From Welwitschia mirabilis (taxonomy: Eukaryota; Gnetophyta; Gnetopsida; Welwitschiales), in the NCBI GenBank assembly GCA_051453625.1, contig JBOZIK010000001.1, positions 200,003,937-200,067,936 on the forward strand: a stretch of 64,000 nt of DNA. Reading direction: 5' to 3'. Shown in pieces: positions 11,871-23,915 of this stretch. A model generated the notes under the pieces. That model had not been told where the DNA came from. It worked only from the letters and a program-made list of their open reading frames with translations, and made no database searches. The translations under genes and the position numbers were made by a program. Numbering within the stretch: position 1 is the first letter of the stretch; every line of letters starts with the position of its first letter.

Positions 11871-12339
11871 AATGTTATTAAATTAAATGAACATTTACCT
11901 GTGCCTGAAATTCAATCTATAAGTGATGAATTATTTTTATTTTAAGAAATGTACTCTGTTTGGACGAAAAATATGAATTACTTATTACATCATTATTAGT
12001 CCTATAGAATGTGTTTATTTTGAAGATTTTAATTATGCTTTTGAAGAAATAAAAATCAATGTTTCTTTCAATGATGTTTTCATAACTAATAGTATTACCA
12101 ATGGTGAATTAAAACATTCACTGGATTATTTAAAGTATATCATTTTAAGTAGTTATCAATCTAAATCTATTATCATTAGTGCTCATCTTACTCCTTCTTA
12201 ATACAAAGAGCTTACTTAATTATTACTTGAACATTCTTTAGCTTTTTCTTCGTCTTATCATGATCTATTTAGTGTTCATTTTTTTGTTTATTCTTATTAT
12301 ATTTATTTAGTATCTAATATTAAACCTATTCATCAACGT

Positions 12340-13090
12340 TAACCTATACTAAATTCAAAGCTTAGGGATATTGTTAAAGAAGAAATCATGAAACTTTAGA
12401 AATTTGATATTATTTATGCCATTGTAAATAGTCAATAAATGAGTTATTTACAGGTTATCCTAAAGAAGAATCGTAAATGGCAAATTTGTGTTAATTTTTA
12501 TGCTCTTAATAATCATACTAATAAATATATTTTTTTATTTTATTAATTTAATTATTAATAAACTTTTTGGCCATAATTATTATTATTTTCTATAGAGATA
12601 TGATAGCTATAATTAAATTTTTATAACTTTAGAAGATCACATAAAATCACTTTTATTTTTCCCTTCAAAACTTTTGCATATTATCATATTCCTTTTGGTT
12701 TAGGTAATGCTCTTGTAACTTTTTAAAGATGTATGATTGTTGTTTTTGTTGAATTTATTGATGAATTTTTAGAGATATTTATTAATAATTTTTCTTTCTA
12801 TGATGATTCTTTTGATCAAAGAATGTATCATTTGAAGTTAATCTTAATTCATTAGATTGATCATAATCTTAAACTTAGTTGGGAGAAAAGTCATTTCATG
12901 GTTACTAAAGGCATTATTATTGGTCATATTATTTTTAAACAAGGAATAAAAGTAGATCCTACTAAGATTCATATCATTCATTCTCTTCCTGCTCCTACTT
13001 ATGTTAAAGATAAAAGATCTTTCTTAGGGCATGCGGGTTTCTATCATTATTTCATTCATGTTTTAGTTCTTTTAGTAAATCTTTGAGTAA
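12340..13090 (+). pseudogene. E1 reverse transcriptase remnant
   Basis: The domain starts near VKEEIMKL and IIYAIVNSQ (fingers), passes KNRKWQICVNFYALNN (usual WRVCIDYRKLN), and reaches the palm EIFINNFSFYDDSFDQ near 12772-12820. The family motif there is FMDDF with two catalytic Asp; here both read Asn (AAT AAT), so the active site is destroyed. An open stretch from 12898 to 13086 covers the thumb/connection with GHIIFKQGIKVDPTKI and RSFLGHAGFYHYFI, diagnostic of Tat/Athila RT. Confidence 0.82.
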
Positions 13091-13570
13091 ATTTATTTTA
13101 AAATATGCATCCTTTTCTTGGACACCTAAGTATGAACTTGCATTTTAAAGACCTAAAGATATTTTAGCATCTTCACCTATGCCTTAATATCCTAATTGAC
13201 ATTGTCTTTTTGAAGTGATAACTAGTGTAAGTAATTTTATGGCAGGTGTAGTCTTAGGCCAAGCTCTTAAACATAAACCCTTTCTTATTTCCTGTGCTAT
13301 TAAGACCTCCATGATGCTTAGCTTGATTATTTTACCACTAAAAAGGAGATGTTAGCTATAATCTTTACTCTTTCAACTTTCACCACTACCTTATTGGTTA
13401 TTCTATTATTATCTTTGCTAATCATGTCGCTTTAAAATACATTCAAAATAAGCCCCTAACTAAACAACATCTTATGGGTTGAGTTTCGCTTATGTAAGAA
13501 TTTGATATTATAATTAAATATGGATGTAGAAAGAAAAACCAAATTGTTAATCATTTATTTGATATTTTCA
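13091..13570 (+). pseudogene. E1 RNase H remnant
   Basis: FEVITSVSNFMAGVVLGQ (about 13210-13265) matches the RNase H start FEIMCDASDYAVGAVLGQ, with the catalytic Asp of the DASD motif lost. Later FANHVALKYIQNKPL and EFDIIIKYGCRKKNQIVNHL match the TDHAALKYL and DKKG..N.VADHLSR motifs, again with active-site Asp changed. Stops and at least one frameshift are present. Confidence 0.75.
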
Positions 13571-13639
13571 TGCCTATTCATTAATCTAAAATTAATGAAA
13601 ATTTTCCTAATGAAAATTTATTTACTATGAATGTTTTTC

Positions 13640-14935
13640 GTTGGTATGTTGATATTGCAAATTTTAAATCCTATGGTAAACTTCCTTATAACATTTCTTA
13701 TTATGATCAAAAGAAAATTCTATCTCAACAACATAAATTTCATTGGAAATCACCTCTTCATTTAAGTATTATGTTGATCAATTCTTTTAAAGTATGTACC
13801 TAAGAACAAAATGATTAGTATACTAGAATTTTCTCATGATGTTATTGGTGTTGGTTATTTTAGTGGAAAGAAAAACCATATATAAAGTTTTAAATGTTGA
13901 CTTCTTTTAGCCCACTCTTTTTAAAGATGATAATGAATTTTGTACATCATGTGATAGATGATAAAGAATGGATAGCACTATTTGAAGAAACAAAATGCCT
14001 CTTAAACTTATCATTATTTGTGAACCTTTTTATGTTTGGAGTATTGATTTTGTTGGATCATTTCCACCCTTCTTTGGTACTGTTTATATTCTTGTTTATG
14101 TGGATTATGTTTCTAAATGAATAGAAACCAAATCTTATAAAGATTATGATCCTAATACTATTGTTAAATTTTTGAAAAATTATGTTATTTTCCATTTTGT
14201 TCATTCTAAGAAAATCATTAGTGATCAGGGAATCCCTTTTTGTAATAAAGTCTTTAGAAATGAAATGTGAAATTTCTTATAAAGTAGCTACTGCATATCA
14301 TCCTCAAACCAATAGTTAAACTAAAGTAAATAATCATTAGCTTATTAGAATTCTTCAAAAAGTAGTTAGTAATAATCACTAAAATTGTTTAAATGCATTA
14401 TGGGTTTATCATATAAATTTTAAAACTACCATTAACATGACTTCTTTTAAACTTATTTATGATAAACAATGTGTTCCTCCTATTTAGGTAGAACATTAAG
14501 ATTTAAATGCTATTCATAAACTTAATCTTAATTTTGAAAATTGTACTAAACATAGATTAGATCAATTGAATGAGTTAGATGAAATAAGATTTAGTGCTTA
14601 TAATAATCAAGTTCTTTTTAAAAAACAAATGGAATATTATCATGATCAGATCATTCTTAGGGAAACTTTTCATATAGATGATAAATTTTTTATTTTTAAT
14701 CTTTTTTTAATTTATTTCCTAGAAACTTAAAATCTAAATGGGAAGATTCATTTGTTATTATTCATGTTTTTTCCTTTTGAGAATATTGACATTCAAGATC
14801 CTAAAACTGGTTATGTTCTATGAGTAAATGAATCTAAACTATAGTTATTTAATGATCAAAATTTAAATGAGGTTGTAATATATTTTCATTTATCTTTTGA
14901 ATGTAAATGTGATAAAATCTAAAAACCAAAAGACG
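13640..14935 (+). pseudogene. E1 integrase and C-terminal domain remnant
   Basis: Catalytic-core pieces survive in the correct order: VWSIDFVGSFPPFFGTVYIL and VDYVSK (about 14030-14125), IISDQGIPFCN (14214-14245), and YHPQTNS at about 14295. They correspond to the D,D-containing blocks of retroviral-type integrase (rve). Downstream, LNELDEIRFSAYNNQ, FHIDDKFFIFN and NIDIQDPKTGYVL follow the conserved C-terminal domain of Tat/Athila integrases. The third catalytic residue lies in a region broken by stops. The separate open stretch 13894-14124 is mostly a shifted frame over the core. Confidence 0.8.
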
Positions 14936-15254
14936 GAAAAATTTATTTTATTTTCTTTGTTCCCCTAAAACTTTTAAAAATATTGGTATTTTTTGTATGA
15001 TGAAATAAGAGCTACAAATCTCATGTAGTATGATTCAAAAGGGCTATAATCTTTAAGGAGGATCTACTTCTATTTGTTTTCTAAAAAGTATGAATCTAAA
15101 AATATTTTCATCCTTTGTCTTTTAGTTTTTTTTCTCTTCTTATTTTAATAAATTATGATTAAGCTATGTATTTTTCACCTTAAAATCCTATTTTTTATTT
15201 AAGTTGATGGTATAAGTAATTTTTTCCTAATTTTTAAAGTCCATATTTATCACT

Positions 15255-15263
15255 AGTTAGGGG
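15255..15263 (+). promoter_or_regulatory. Polypurine tract of E1
   Basis: AGTTAGGGG immediately precedes the TG that opens the 3' LTR at 15264. This is the expected place for plus-strand DNA priming. It has one or two pyrimidine interruptions. Confidence 0.6.
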
Positions 15264-17985
15264 TGTAATTAAGCATATATTTTAAACAAAATAAGGTATT
15301 GATAGTTAATATTTTACATTAATTTATGAACTTGAATACTACATTTAGAGGTATTTTTGTACATTTTATGTGATAGGTACCTTGGACATTCAATGAGCCA
15401 AAAATAATCCATTATGATCCATTTCAAGACTTATCTTGATGCTTGTGATTGGGAGATTAAAATTGAGGAAGAAAATGCAGATCATGGATGACTACTTTAA
15501 CATCAAATCTCTATAGATAATTCATAGTCACTTTTCCATTACCATATATTCTCCTTTTACTAATTTAATAATTCTAACTCGTTCTGATAGTGGATGCATG
15601 ATACTAAATGGAATTAGATCCTTTTAGAACATTAGTACATTAAGGGAGGGGAGGTAGCTAGTTTTGAGTCAAAATTAATAAATTAATGTATGATAAGCCT
15701 TGAAGAATAAAATTAAATTAAGTTTTATTTTTAGATTTTTGGTAGTTATGTATGAAACTACCTATGGCACTACAACATTAATTATAAGAGTAAAATGGTG
15801 CTATAGCATCATGTGATAATTTTGTTAAATTAAACATGAATCACATGGAAATTTGTAGTGGTTGTAAAAACTCATTTACCTACAACTGACCTTAAAGTAC
15901 CTATAAAGACCCCTCTAATTCCAAATGTAACATTCAAAAGCATTGGAAAGATATTTTATATCCATTTTCTCTCATTTTTATTCATTTTCAAGTTGATATA
16001 CTCTCTATATCAACTTTGAAAACCTTTTACATTTCTCATTCACATCTTTTTATGTTATTCAAAACCATTCAGAGCCTTCTAAACCCTTTTATATCCCATT
16101 TTACATCATCTTTTCTCCCATTTCCATGCATCTGAAGGGCATTATAATGGTGGTAAAGTACATGTGATTAGGAAATGTAAAAAGAGGAAAAAGCATTGTG
16201 CATTCTTCTTAAATCAATAATCTTTTCATGATTTTCTCTTAATCTAATTAGACTTTTTGTAGCTTGTAGCATAAATAATACTAATTACATTATAGAAAAA
16301 TTAGTACCTTTTATGGAAATCTAAGCGTTTTTTCATATTTGGTTACTCTTTATCAAAAGGAATCATTTGTTTCATTTTTTTCTTCTCTTCTTTCCTCCAT
16401 TCTTTTCATTTTGTAGTACATTTATCATGATTTCATCTTTCTTCTAAAGTAATTAATGTTGAATTTACACTTTCTCCTCTCCAATAGTAGAAGAACAATC
16501 TAAAAATATGTTATTTATACTTTTCTAAAATTAAATTTATTCTTGATTATAATAATTCTTCTCTCTTCTTACTCCTTTATAAAAATCAAAGTAGAATAGC
16601 TAACTTTAGAGCTTGTTTCGGCCATAACTATGTCTCTGCAACTCCTATGGTTCTAAACTTTTATCAGTAGCTTCCTCTTAGAATTTATAAACTTTCTTTC
16701 TCAAAGTGTAAAGAACCAAATTTGGCCTTTACAACCTCTTTTTTGGCCATTTTCATCCATAGATGCAGTGACATTTCTAATCTATCAAATATCATTTTTT
16801 AAAATTTTACACAGTGATTTTATTAGTCATTTTTAATGTGTTTTTAAAAATTCAAGATTATATCTTTGAGTATTAATTGACTAATTTTAGAATATGAAAT
16901 CCATTTTTTCCTTAAGTTTTATAATTTACTTAATAATCTTGATCAAAATAGGATTGACTATAATTATTTGTAGTTTTTCTAAATGAATTATTTTTTATTG
17001 GTTGCAATTAATTTTACTTAATATTGAATATCTTTTTAGAAATTTTTTTTAATATATTCTAAGAATTTTGAGGGTTATAAAATTTTTTAAGTCTATTTCT
17101 TTGATTTCTTTCTCCCTTTTCTCTTTCTTCTTCATTTCTTCTTGTTTTATCAGTCAAAATAACTTGAAATTAACTAGAATTGCTTTAATTCAATGGATAT
17201 TATTATGTTGATTTGTATTAAATACCTATTAATTTAAATCTAATTTTGATGTTTTAATGATTTTATAAGTCATTTTATGCTTAAGTAAAGAGTTATCTTT
17301 CAAGTCATGTATTTAGTAAAAATTTTGTTTTTGTCAAACGGTTTACTTATTTAATTTGAAGAAAATAGATTTAGAAGTGTTATATAAATTGATTTAAATT
17401 TTATATAGAATGGATTATGATGATTTAATTATGTAATTACATCCATTTAATATGACTTAAAGAAGTCAACTTTTCAAGGAAAATTATTTTTACATATGAA
17501 ATTTACTTATGTAAGTTTGAATGTTTAAACTCATTTGCTTCTTCATGTGAATTATAAATCATATTTATAATCTTGTAAATATTCATAAGAGATCACTTCT
17601 TCTTTTTCAATTGTATCTCCACTTTTACATCTTATGAACTTATGCTTTTACACATGTAATTTTTGAAGATTATATTATATCATGTGTATTAAATTAGTTC
17701 TATGTTATTTAAAAGAAATAATTATTTTATTAGATGAACTGATAGTTTGATAAGGGAATTTTAATATTTTTATATAAATTCATGTCAAGTGCTATACCAA
17801 TTTAATACTCATGTTTTTATTATATTTGCAATTTCAGCTAGGAGATTTCTTTTTAATATAATTTGAAATTTTTATACTTAATTTTCTTTCCCTAAGTTGA
17901 ATTATCATGTCAAGTACAAATTTATTTTTGTGAAGTCTCAAAGCATGATCTTCTTATTTTAAAAAATTGATTTTTTTCTTTATTC
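15264..17985 (+). repeat. 3' LTR of E1
   Basis: It opens TGTAATTAAGCATATATTTT after the polypurine tract and aligns with 6994-10254 throughout. It lacks the 447-N segment and about 90 bp near 16195. A TATA-like ACCTATAAAGACCCC lies at 15900-15914; the 5' LTR has a decayed counterpart near 8060. The outer end near 17985 is placed by loss of similarity to the 5' LTR. Confidence 0.83.
15900..15914 (+). promoter_or_regulatory. TATA-like motif in E1 3' LTR
   Basis: ACCTATAAAGACCCC is a good plant TATA box at the same LTR position as GCATACAAAGACC in the 5' LTR, where it has decayed. It probably marks the ancestral U3/R boundary. Confidence 0.45.
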
Positions 17986-18399
17986 AAGAGTACTATTTAT
18001 AAGTATATGTAATTGAAAGTATGATTAGTAATAAACTCAAGTGTGATTCTTTTCAAACCTTTCTTTATTTGTGTATATCTTCTTTATACTTTATGTTAAT
18101 GTCCATTTAATGCTATTCTGGATTAACTGTAATATTAATACAAAGGATGTGGACTTACTTAGATAGCAACAACTTAGTAAATCACTTAATTAATTACATT
18201 TAAGACATTTCATTTATATTTTTATTGCATGCTTATTTCCATTGCATTGCATTTCATCTTATTATTTTGTTATTTTCTTTATTTTTAAGATATTAAAAAC
18301 CAAAAATATTGATGTGCTCTTTCCTTTCAAATAAATTAATCTTCTAATATTCCTTTGTTTGCTTTACTAGTTACATCCTATATAATCATGTATTATGTG
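17986..18399. other. Spacer between E1 and the copia fragments
   Basis: AT-rich, no reading frame or repeat recognised. CATTGCATTGCATTTC near 18240 is a short local repetition. Confidence 0.5.
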
Positions 18400-18479
18400 C
18401 TAAGATTATAGGTTTAATTCATAAGTGAAAAGATCTCATTGATGCATGATTAAGAGATGATCAAGAGGATACATACATA

Positions 18480-19645
18480 AAGTAGCTAAAGGTGCTTGTG
18501 GTAAAATGCAAGGAAAATTTTATTTGCAAAATTAAGAAGTCCTTCTATGAATTGAAGCAAATTCTAAGACCATGAAATAAGATATTTAATTGTTTCATGT
18601 GAAAGATTGATTCCTACAGAAGTCCTACAAATTCCTATGTATATAGTAGGAATTGTAAGGATGATTTTTAATGAGATAAGCATTACAGATTAAGATTAAT
18701 AATTTAAAGGCACTTTTATTATCATAGTTTAATATGAAGGACTTCAAAGAAGCCAAGTCAATCCTTGGTATAGACATCATTTGAGACAGAAGTAATGAGA
18801 ATTTACAATAATGNNNNNNNNNNNNNNNNNNNNNNNNNNNNNNNNNNNNNNNNNNNNNNNNNNNNNNNNNNNNNNNNNNNNNNNNNNNNNNNNNNNNTAG
18901 ACTATTATTTTGGTAATATTTAAAAAGTAAGAAAGAAAAGGAGTATATATCTTAAGAATCATGCTCTAATACTATTGGAAGTTTAATTTACACAATCATG
19001 TAGATAAGGCCTCAAATTGCTCATCCTATCAGTTTTGGTATTAGATTCATGGAAAATCCTTAAAAAAGGCACTAGGAAGTAGTCCTATGAATTCTCAAAT
19101 ATTTAAAGGAAACTTTAGGATTTTGAATCTGCTATAGAAAAGAGAAATAGATGATCAGGGATTATTATGATTCAAAATTTGTAGCTAATTTGAATAAAAT
19201 AAAGCTTACATTAGGTTAAACATTTAAAATGATAGGAGGATCTATTTCTTAAAATTTAAAGCTATAATTTATGGTATCTCTTTAACTATGAAGGTAGAGT
19301 ACATTATTATTTCATCAACATGTAAAGAAAGAATCTAGGTAAAGAATCTCATGGAAGGATTAGAAAAACATAAAGCTAAGATTTCAACTTTTAGTAATAG
19401 TAAGAGTGTGATATTTTTAGTACATAATCCAATGTTTCATTAGAAGGCCAAGAACATTTAAATAAACTATCACTTTATACAACGACAAATCAAGGAAGGA
19501 TGCATTGATCTATAGAACATATATAATTTATAAAATTCATTAAATATATTAATGAAACCATTTTAGTTAAATATGCTCATATGGGTTTAATATTCTTGTA
19601 ACTTTATCAAATATAGCTTAGTAAATATAGATTGGATATTTGATG
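18480..19645 (+). pseudogene. Ty1/copia RT and RNase H remnant (plus strand)
   Basis: At about 18735-18800 one frame reads NMKDFKEAKSILGIDII, matching the copia RT motif EMKDLGAAKKILGMEI. Upstream, KKSFYELKQI (about 18530) matches KKSLYGLKQSPR, and VYSRNCKDDF precedes where YVDD would be; that motif is not intact. After an 84-N gap (18814-18897) come ILKYLKETLGF (RYLKGT), SKFVANLNKIKLTLG and IGGSIS (RNase H start), then HFIQRQIKEGCIDL (about 19465-19510; usual YHFIRE). These are the 3' half of a Tork-like copia element with many stops. Confidence 0.75.
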
Positions 19646-19819
19646 TTGAAGACACAAAAGACAATTTTAGATCAATGTGAATATTCTTGTGATGTAAGCC
19701 GTCAATTCACTATCTTGTCTTTTTTATTAAAATTATCCTATTATTAACTATCCATGAAATTCTCTTTCAGTAAACTTACCTAATTAAAAATAAGCTTTAA
19801 ATTACCTCTATCCTAAAGT

Positions 19820-19865
19820 TAATATCACACCAAAATTTAGGAGATTTCTTGACTGAGTTAGTTAT
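19820..19865 (+). promoter_or_regulatory. Possible polypurine tract and LTR start of the plus-strand copia fragment
   Basis: CACCAAAATTTAGGAGATTT followed by CTTGAC resembles the copia junction CACCAAGGTGGAGATTGTTG, about 180 bp after the RNase H remnant. The LTR that should follow cannot be bounded. Confidence 0.35.
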
Positions 19866-20333
19866 TTATTTTAAATTGTCATATTTAAAATAATTAAAAA
19901 TTTAAATGTGCTTATTTTATGGTGTAATTCAAATAATGAATGATTAAGCATATCTACTTTAGAATCTTATTCCTATATTAGTAGTTTTTGGAAGAGCTTT
20001 AAGGCATAATAATTGTAAGAAATCATAAGTATTATTGGCTTTTTTAATTATGGGTGAGGAAGATTAAATAATTGTGGACTAGGATGTTAATGCTATATCA
20101 TAGAGTTAAGTTGTAATATCTCCTGATTTGCTCTTATTTCTATGACAATAAAAGATGAAAACCCTTTTCTCCTAAACATAGGTGCACTAACAAATCACAT
20201 TAAAATATGTTTTATCTCTCGTTTTCCAATTGTTGTTCTTACATTTCATAATTGGTGATTTTCAAACATAATATTTGCATCTCCTATAATCATATCCATA
20301 AGGAAGTTGTAGAGATTTACTTTTTTCTTTATC

Positions 20334-21690
20334 TTAATCATGATAAAGATCTCTAATGAATTTTAGCATGTCATTTTCTCTAATGAACTTGTAACTACAT
20401 TCATCTAAAGACCTAAGAGTGATGATATTCTTCATCATCTTTGGTTTAGGCTTTACATCTATGAGAGTTCTTACAACTATGTTATGCATATTAATTGAAA
20501 CCATGTTTTCACTAAAAAGTATATCTTTTTGATATATTCCCATTAAATTTTTTTCCTATTAGTTTCTTAACATATTTAAAATCAAGATCTATTGGTAATA
20601 ATGTACTATAAAGATCTTGGGTTAAGACGTCATTCATCTCCTTTAGCTAATTCTATGGATTAAAATACATATGAAGTCTTTTTCTTATCAATAGAATTAG
20701 CCTTGTTACTATGAAAAGTAGATTATTATTCATTTTTTATTTCTCCTATTAGTTTACCTTTATATTTTTTCATTTCTTTACAAAATGCACCTTTTTATGA
20801 TAATAGTGGATTTCATTGTTCTTCTTCTTATCCTTTCTAGGTTTGGAATTTAATGTGGATGTTTTCTTGTCTAGCCCTTTTTCCGTGATGTTTTTTCTAG
20901 TTAACAAGCCTTTAGTAGTTAATTCTATAATAGAAGACTTCATTTACTCTTTTGATAAGAGTATTGTAGTCATTATCTTTAATTCTAATGATATTCTTTC
21001 TATAGAACAATTTTATGGCAAGAGACTTGTAGGACGATGAAAGAGCTTTGAGAAGGATAAGAGTTTGATCCTCATCTTTAATTTTCACCTCTATCATAGA
21101 CAAATGATAAATTAGCTCATTAAAATCATTTAAATGATCCACTATATATGTTCCTTCCTTCATCTTAAAGTCATAAAGCTTCTACTTTAAGTATAGCTTG
21201 TTAGTTAGGGATTTGGTTATGTGAAAGATTTATAGCTTTGTACAAAGTGGGATAATAAAATATTTCCATATTACATTAAATAAAACCTAATTTAAAAAAC
21301 TCAATATAATGGTATTATGGACCCTTAGATCAAGATCCTCCTGGTCTTCATTGTTCTTATCTTTATGGGACATGCTCATAGGCTTCTTTCCATGCAATCC
21401 CTTATGTAATCCTAATTGAATAAATGAATATTTAACCTTAATCTATAATAATCCCATTTTTTTAATTGTTGAACTTATTAAACTCAAAATTTTCATTTTA
21501 CATCTTGAAGACCATTCTAATAAAAATTTTAATAGGCTTCTTTCTATGTAATCCCTTGTGCAATCTTATTGAATAAGTAATTCTCTAATCTTAATCCATC
21601 ATAACCTAAAGTTGTTTTTGACATTAAACTTGTTTAACTAAAATTTACACTTAACATCTTAAAGGTTATTATAATTTAGTCTAAATGATT
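20334..21690 (-). pseudogene. Ty1/copia gag to pre-integrase remnant (minus strand)
   Basis: Read on the minus strand from about 21690. First an N-terminal piece with IKVKYSFIQLGLHKGLHGKK. Then MSHKDKNNEDQEDLDL (about 21375) and KSLTNKLYLK, then an open stretch 21163-20912 beginning MKEGTYIVDHLNDFNELIYH with IKDEDQTLILLKALSSSYKS. These are the copia gag (UBN2) domain. A decayed zinc knuckle (HYYHKKVHFVKK) lies near 20780-20815. An open stretch 20543-20334 with VRTLIDV and NIITLRSLDE matches the protease to GAG-pre-integrase junction (VRTLTDVRHVP..NLISL). Several in-frame stops and an internal 154-bp duplication make it non-functional. Confidence 0.78.
21378..21687. repeat. Two-unit 154-bp tandem duplication in copia gag
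   Basis: ATAGGCTTCTTTCCATGCAA at 21378 recurs as ATAGGCTTCTTTCTATGTAA at 21532. The following sequence stays collinear (CCCTTATGTAATC/CCCTTGTGCAATC; TTACATCTTGAAGA/TTAACATCTTAAAG) to about 21687. Identity is roughly 75% by eye. The unit corresponds to the N-terminal gag segment of the minus-strand copia fragment, so the gag start was duplicated. Confidence 0.8.
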
Positions 21691-21704
21691 ATCATAGTGT
21701 AAAA

Positions 21705-21723
21705 CCTAGCTCAAATTAACCAT
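21705..21723 (-). promoter_or_regulatory. Possible iMet primer-binding site of the minus-strand copia fragment
   Basis: The minus strand reads TGGTTAATTTGAGCTAGG, similar to TGGTATCAGAGC plus AGG with a small insertion, just upstream of the gag start. It suits a copia element, but the match is weak. Confidence 0.35.
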
Positions 21724-22443
21724 TTATGAAATTAAAGAATGTTGAATGTGAAATGCAAGATGAACAATAGAAAAATAATGTGAAATAAAGAAAAATAAAA
21801 TGAATAATGCAAACCAAGATTTAATATGATTTAGTAATGTACCTAATTTAGTAGAAAAGGGGATTTACCATTCTTGTTAAAAATAAAAGAGATTATTACT
21901 TAACTCTATGATATAGCAATAACATCCTAATCCACTTATGCTTCCTATTTAAAGCCCTCACAATCCAAATAAGAAAAAAGTAGTTGTATTACTAAGTAAC
22001 TAAATATATTGAGATGTATTAAATTATAATACGTAAAATCCTTATCAAGCCTATTTGAATAGGCCTCATATTCTAAAATAAGCAACTTTATTATTTAATA
22101 AGTCCGGTACATGCTTATCTTTGCCATGACAATATTTTGCAAATAATTGACTTAAGGTAAAGCTAAATTTAAGGGAAAAGATTAAATAATCAATTTAAAA
22201 CTCATATTTCAACTTTAACGATGGGGGTACTTTATGTCATGATGAGAAATAAGGATTGAGTTAAAAATTATAGCCTTAAAATTACATGTTTAATACTTTG
22301 TCATAGCCAAGTGTGTCTTGACACTCCTAGAGATTACATTTTTACATGAGATTTTTTAATGATTTATTAATGTTAAAAACTAAAATACACATGATATAGA
22401 AGAGTTTTCTAAAGTTAGATGTTCATGTAGATCATTATTTACA
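21724..22443. other. Probable LTR or flank of the minus-strand copia fragment
   Basis: AT-rich, without domain matches. If the PBS-like motif at 21705-21723 is right, this region would hold the element's 5' LTR, but no second copy is visible in the window to confirm it. Confidence 0.3.
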
Positions 22444-23880
22444 TGCAAAAATTGACATTTCAAGCAAGTATAGTTGATCAATTTAGCATAGGGAGAAATA
22501 TTAAATTCATTATTTTATCATGACATGATGTTGTCTACCCTTTCTTTTATTCTTGATAAAAATTATAAGCTTTTCCCTAACAAAACTAGGTACATTACGG
22601 CCTTTAGAGAAACATAAGAAAAGTTGATAATAATCTAGGAAATAACATTGGCATCACTATCTAGAATTATTACCTCTATTTATCTTCTAAGGTAAACTAA
22701 TGTTAAGCTCATGTTCCTACATTAATTTAACGAATTAATCACATTTCACTTATGGCCTAAGTCAGAATTAATCCAAAATAAATCTTCAAACCTGATAACA
22801 CATGGCAAAAGTTCAAAATAATACACCTTAATAGCATGTGGTAGTAACAAAGATGAACGCAGGGAAGCCACATGTCATGGCATCCATGAGCACCTATATC
22901 ATTAATTAAAAAACATGCGATCACCTTGCTTTTATAATCAGATAAAGAATATTTCTTTATGTCTATATGCCAAAAATTATAACTTCCTCTTTAAGCAACC
23001 ATCCTAATGTAATTCCCCTTAAGTAATTACCCACCTCATGCAATCATTACAAAAGCCCTCTAAGAATTTCCTCATCTATAGAAAGGCCTTCATCCATCAT
23101 TGTGATCAATATTTTAGTTGGATAACATAGGAAAGAACATAAAGCACTAAGATTTCATGGTATTCTAATCATCTTTCTTATAGTAGAATTATTCCAAGGC
23201 TAGTTGAGGAGTCCACAAACTTTACCTTTCTTAATTGATATAATCTATATTTTTAGATTTTAATACAAGAATTTTTTTTATTCTTTTATTTTTAATTCAT
23301 AATTCATTTGGTATTAGAAATCTTTAAGTGATATTAGTTCTTAAGTAGCTTTCATTATTTCATTATTATTGCATATTAATTTGATATTAGTAATCTTTAG
23401 GTGAAACTACTTTATTATCAAGTTCTTTTGTAAGCGAGTGAGTTATTTGAGGTTACTTTTATGATATTGTAGTCACTATCATTTTATAGATCTTATGCAT
23501 ATTGATTCGCACTTTTCATGCTTATGAAGGGCTATGAAGGATAAGTGGAACTGATTAACTTATTAACACTCATGTGGTGGATGAGATTATGCCTCCATGC
23601 TGAGCCTTAATGACTTGATTATTTTAGTTATATTTAGGAATATAGGATTCATTAGATTAAATATGAAATGTTGGGCTACTTAGCTAGATCCTTAGAGCAC
23701 ATTCATTCCCATATGATGTCAACCGAAGATTACTCTAAATTTTAACTTTTGGTTTTTCTTTTATTTGAGGTTTCCATTGTAGCATAGGATAATTGTGTTT
23801 CTTTCATAACTATACCATATATATAACACTATGAAATAATGATATTAGATTCTTACCTAGTTAAATCCATTTCATGTATA
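22444..23880 (+). repeat. 5' LTR of N
   Basis: It starts TGCAAAAATTGACATTTC and aligns with 27560-29105. Shared blocks include ATCAATTTAGCATAG (22475/27590), TTGGTATTAGAAATCTTTA (23310/28420), ATGAAGGGCTAT (23522/28636) and GGATAA near the end. It ends about 13 bp before the PBS. A decayed TATA-like CTATAGAAAGG lies near 23087. Confidence 0.83.
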
Positions 23881-23893
23881 AAATGAATAAGAG

Positions 23894-23915
23894 TTTGGCA
23901 CTGTTACTAGGAATG
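23894..23915 (+). promoter_or_regulatory. Primer-binding site of N (tRNA-Asp type)
   Basis: TTTGGCACTGTTACTAGGAA (then TG) matches the plant tRNA-Asp PBS TTTGGCGCCGTTGCCGGGGA at most positions, right after the 5' LTR. Confidence 0.75.

Larger units (their letters stand above)
6994..17985 (+). mobile_element. E1: full-length Tat/Athila-like Ty3/gypsy retrotransposon, decayed
   Basis: The two LTRs (6994-10254 and 15264-17985) are clearly homologous over their length. They flank a tRNA-Asp PBS (from 10257), then remnants of a zinc knuckle, protease, RT, RNase H, integrase and C-terminal domain in normal Ty3/gypsy order, and a polypurine tract (15255-15263). The best-preserved pieces, such as RSFLGHAGFY after RT and the IDFVGSFPP and IISDQG motifs of integrase, are typical of the non-chromoviral Tat/Athila lineage. 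Many stops and frameshifts and LTR divergence of perhaps 20% show an old, inactive copy. No target-site duplication is obvious. Confidence 0.85.
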
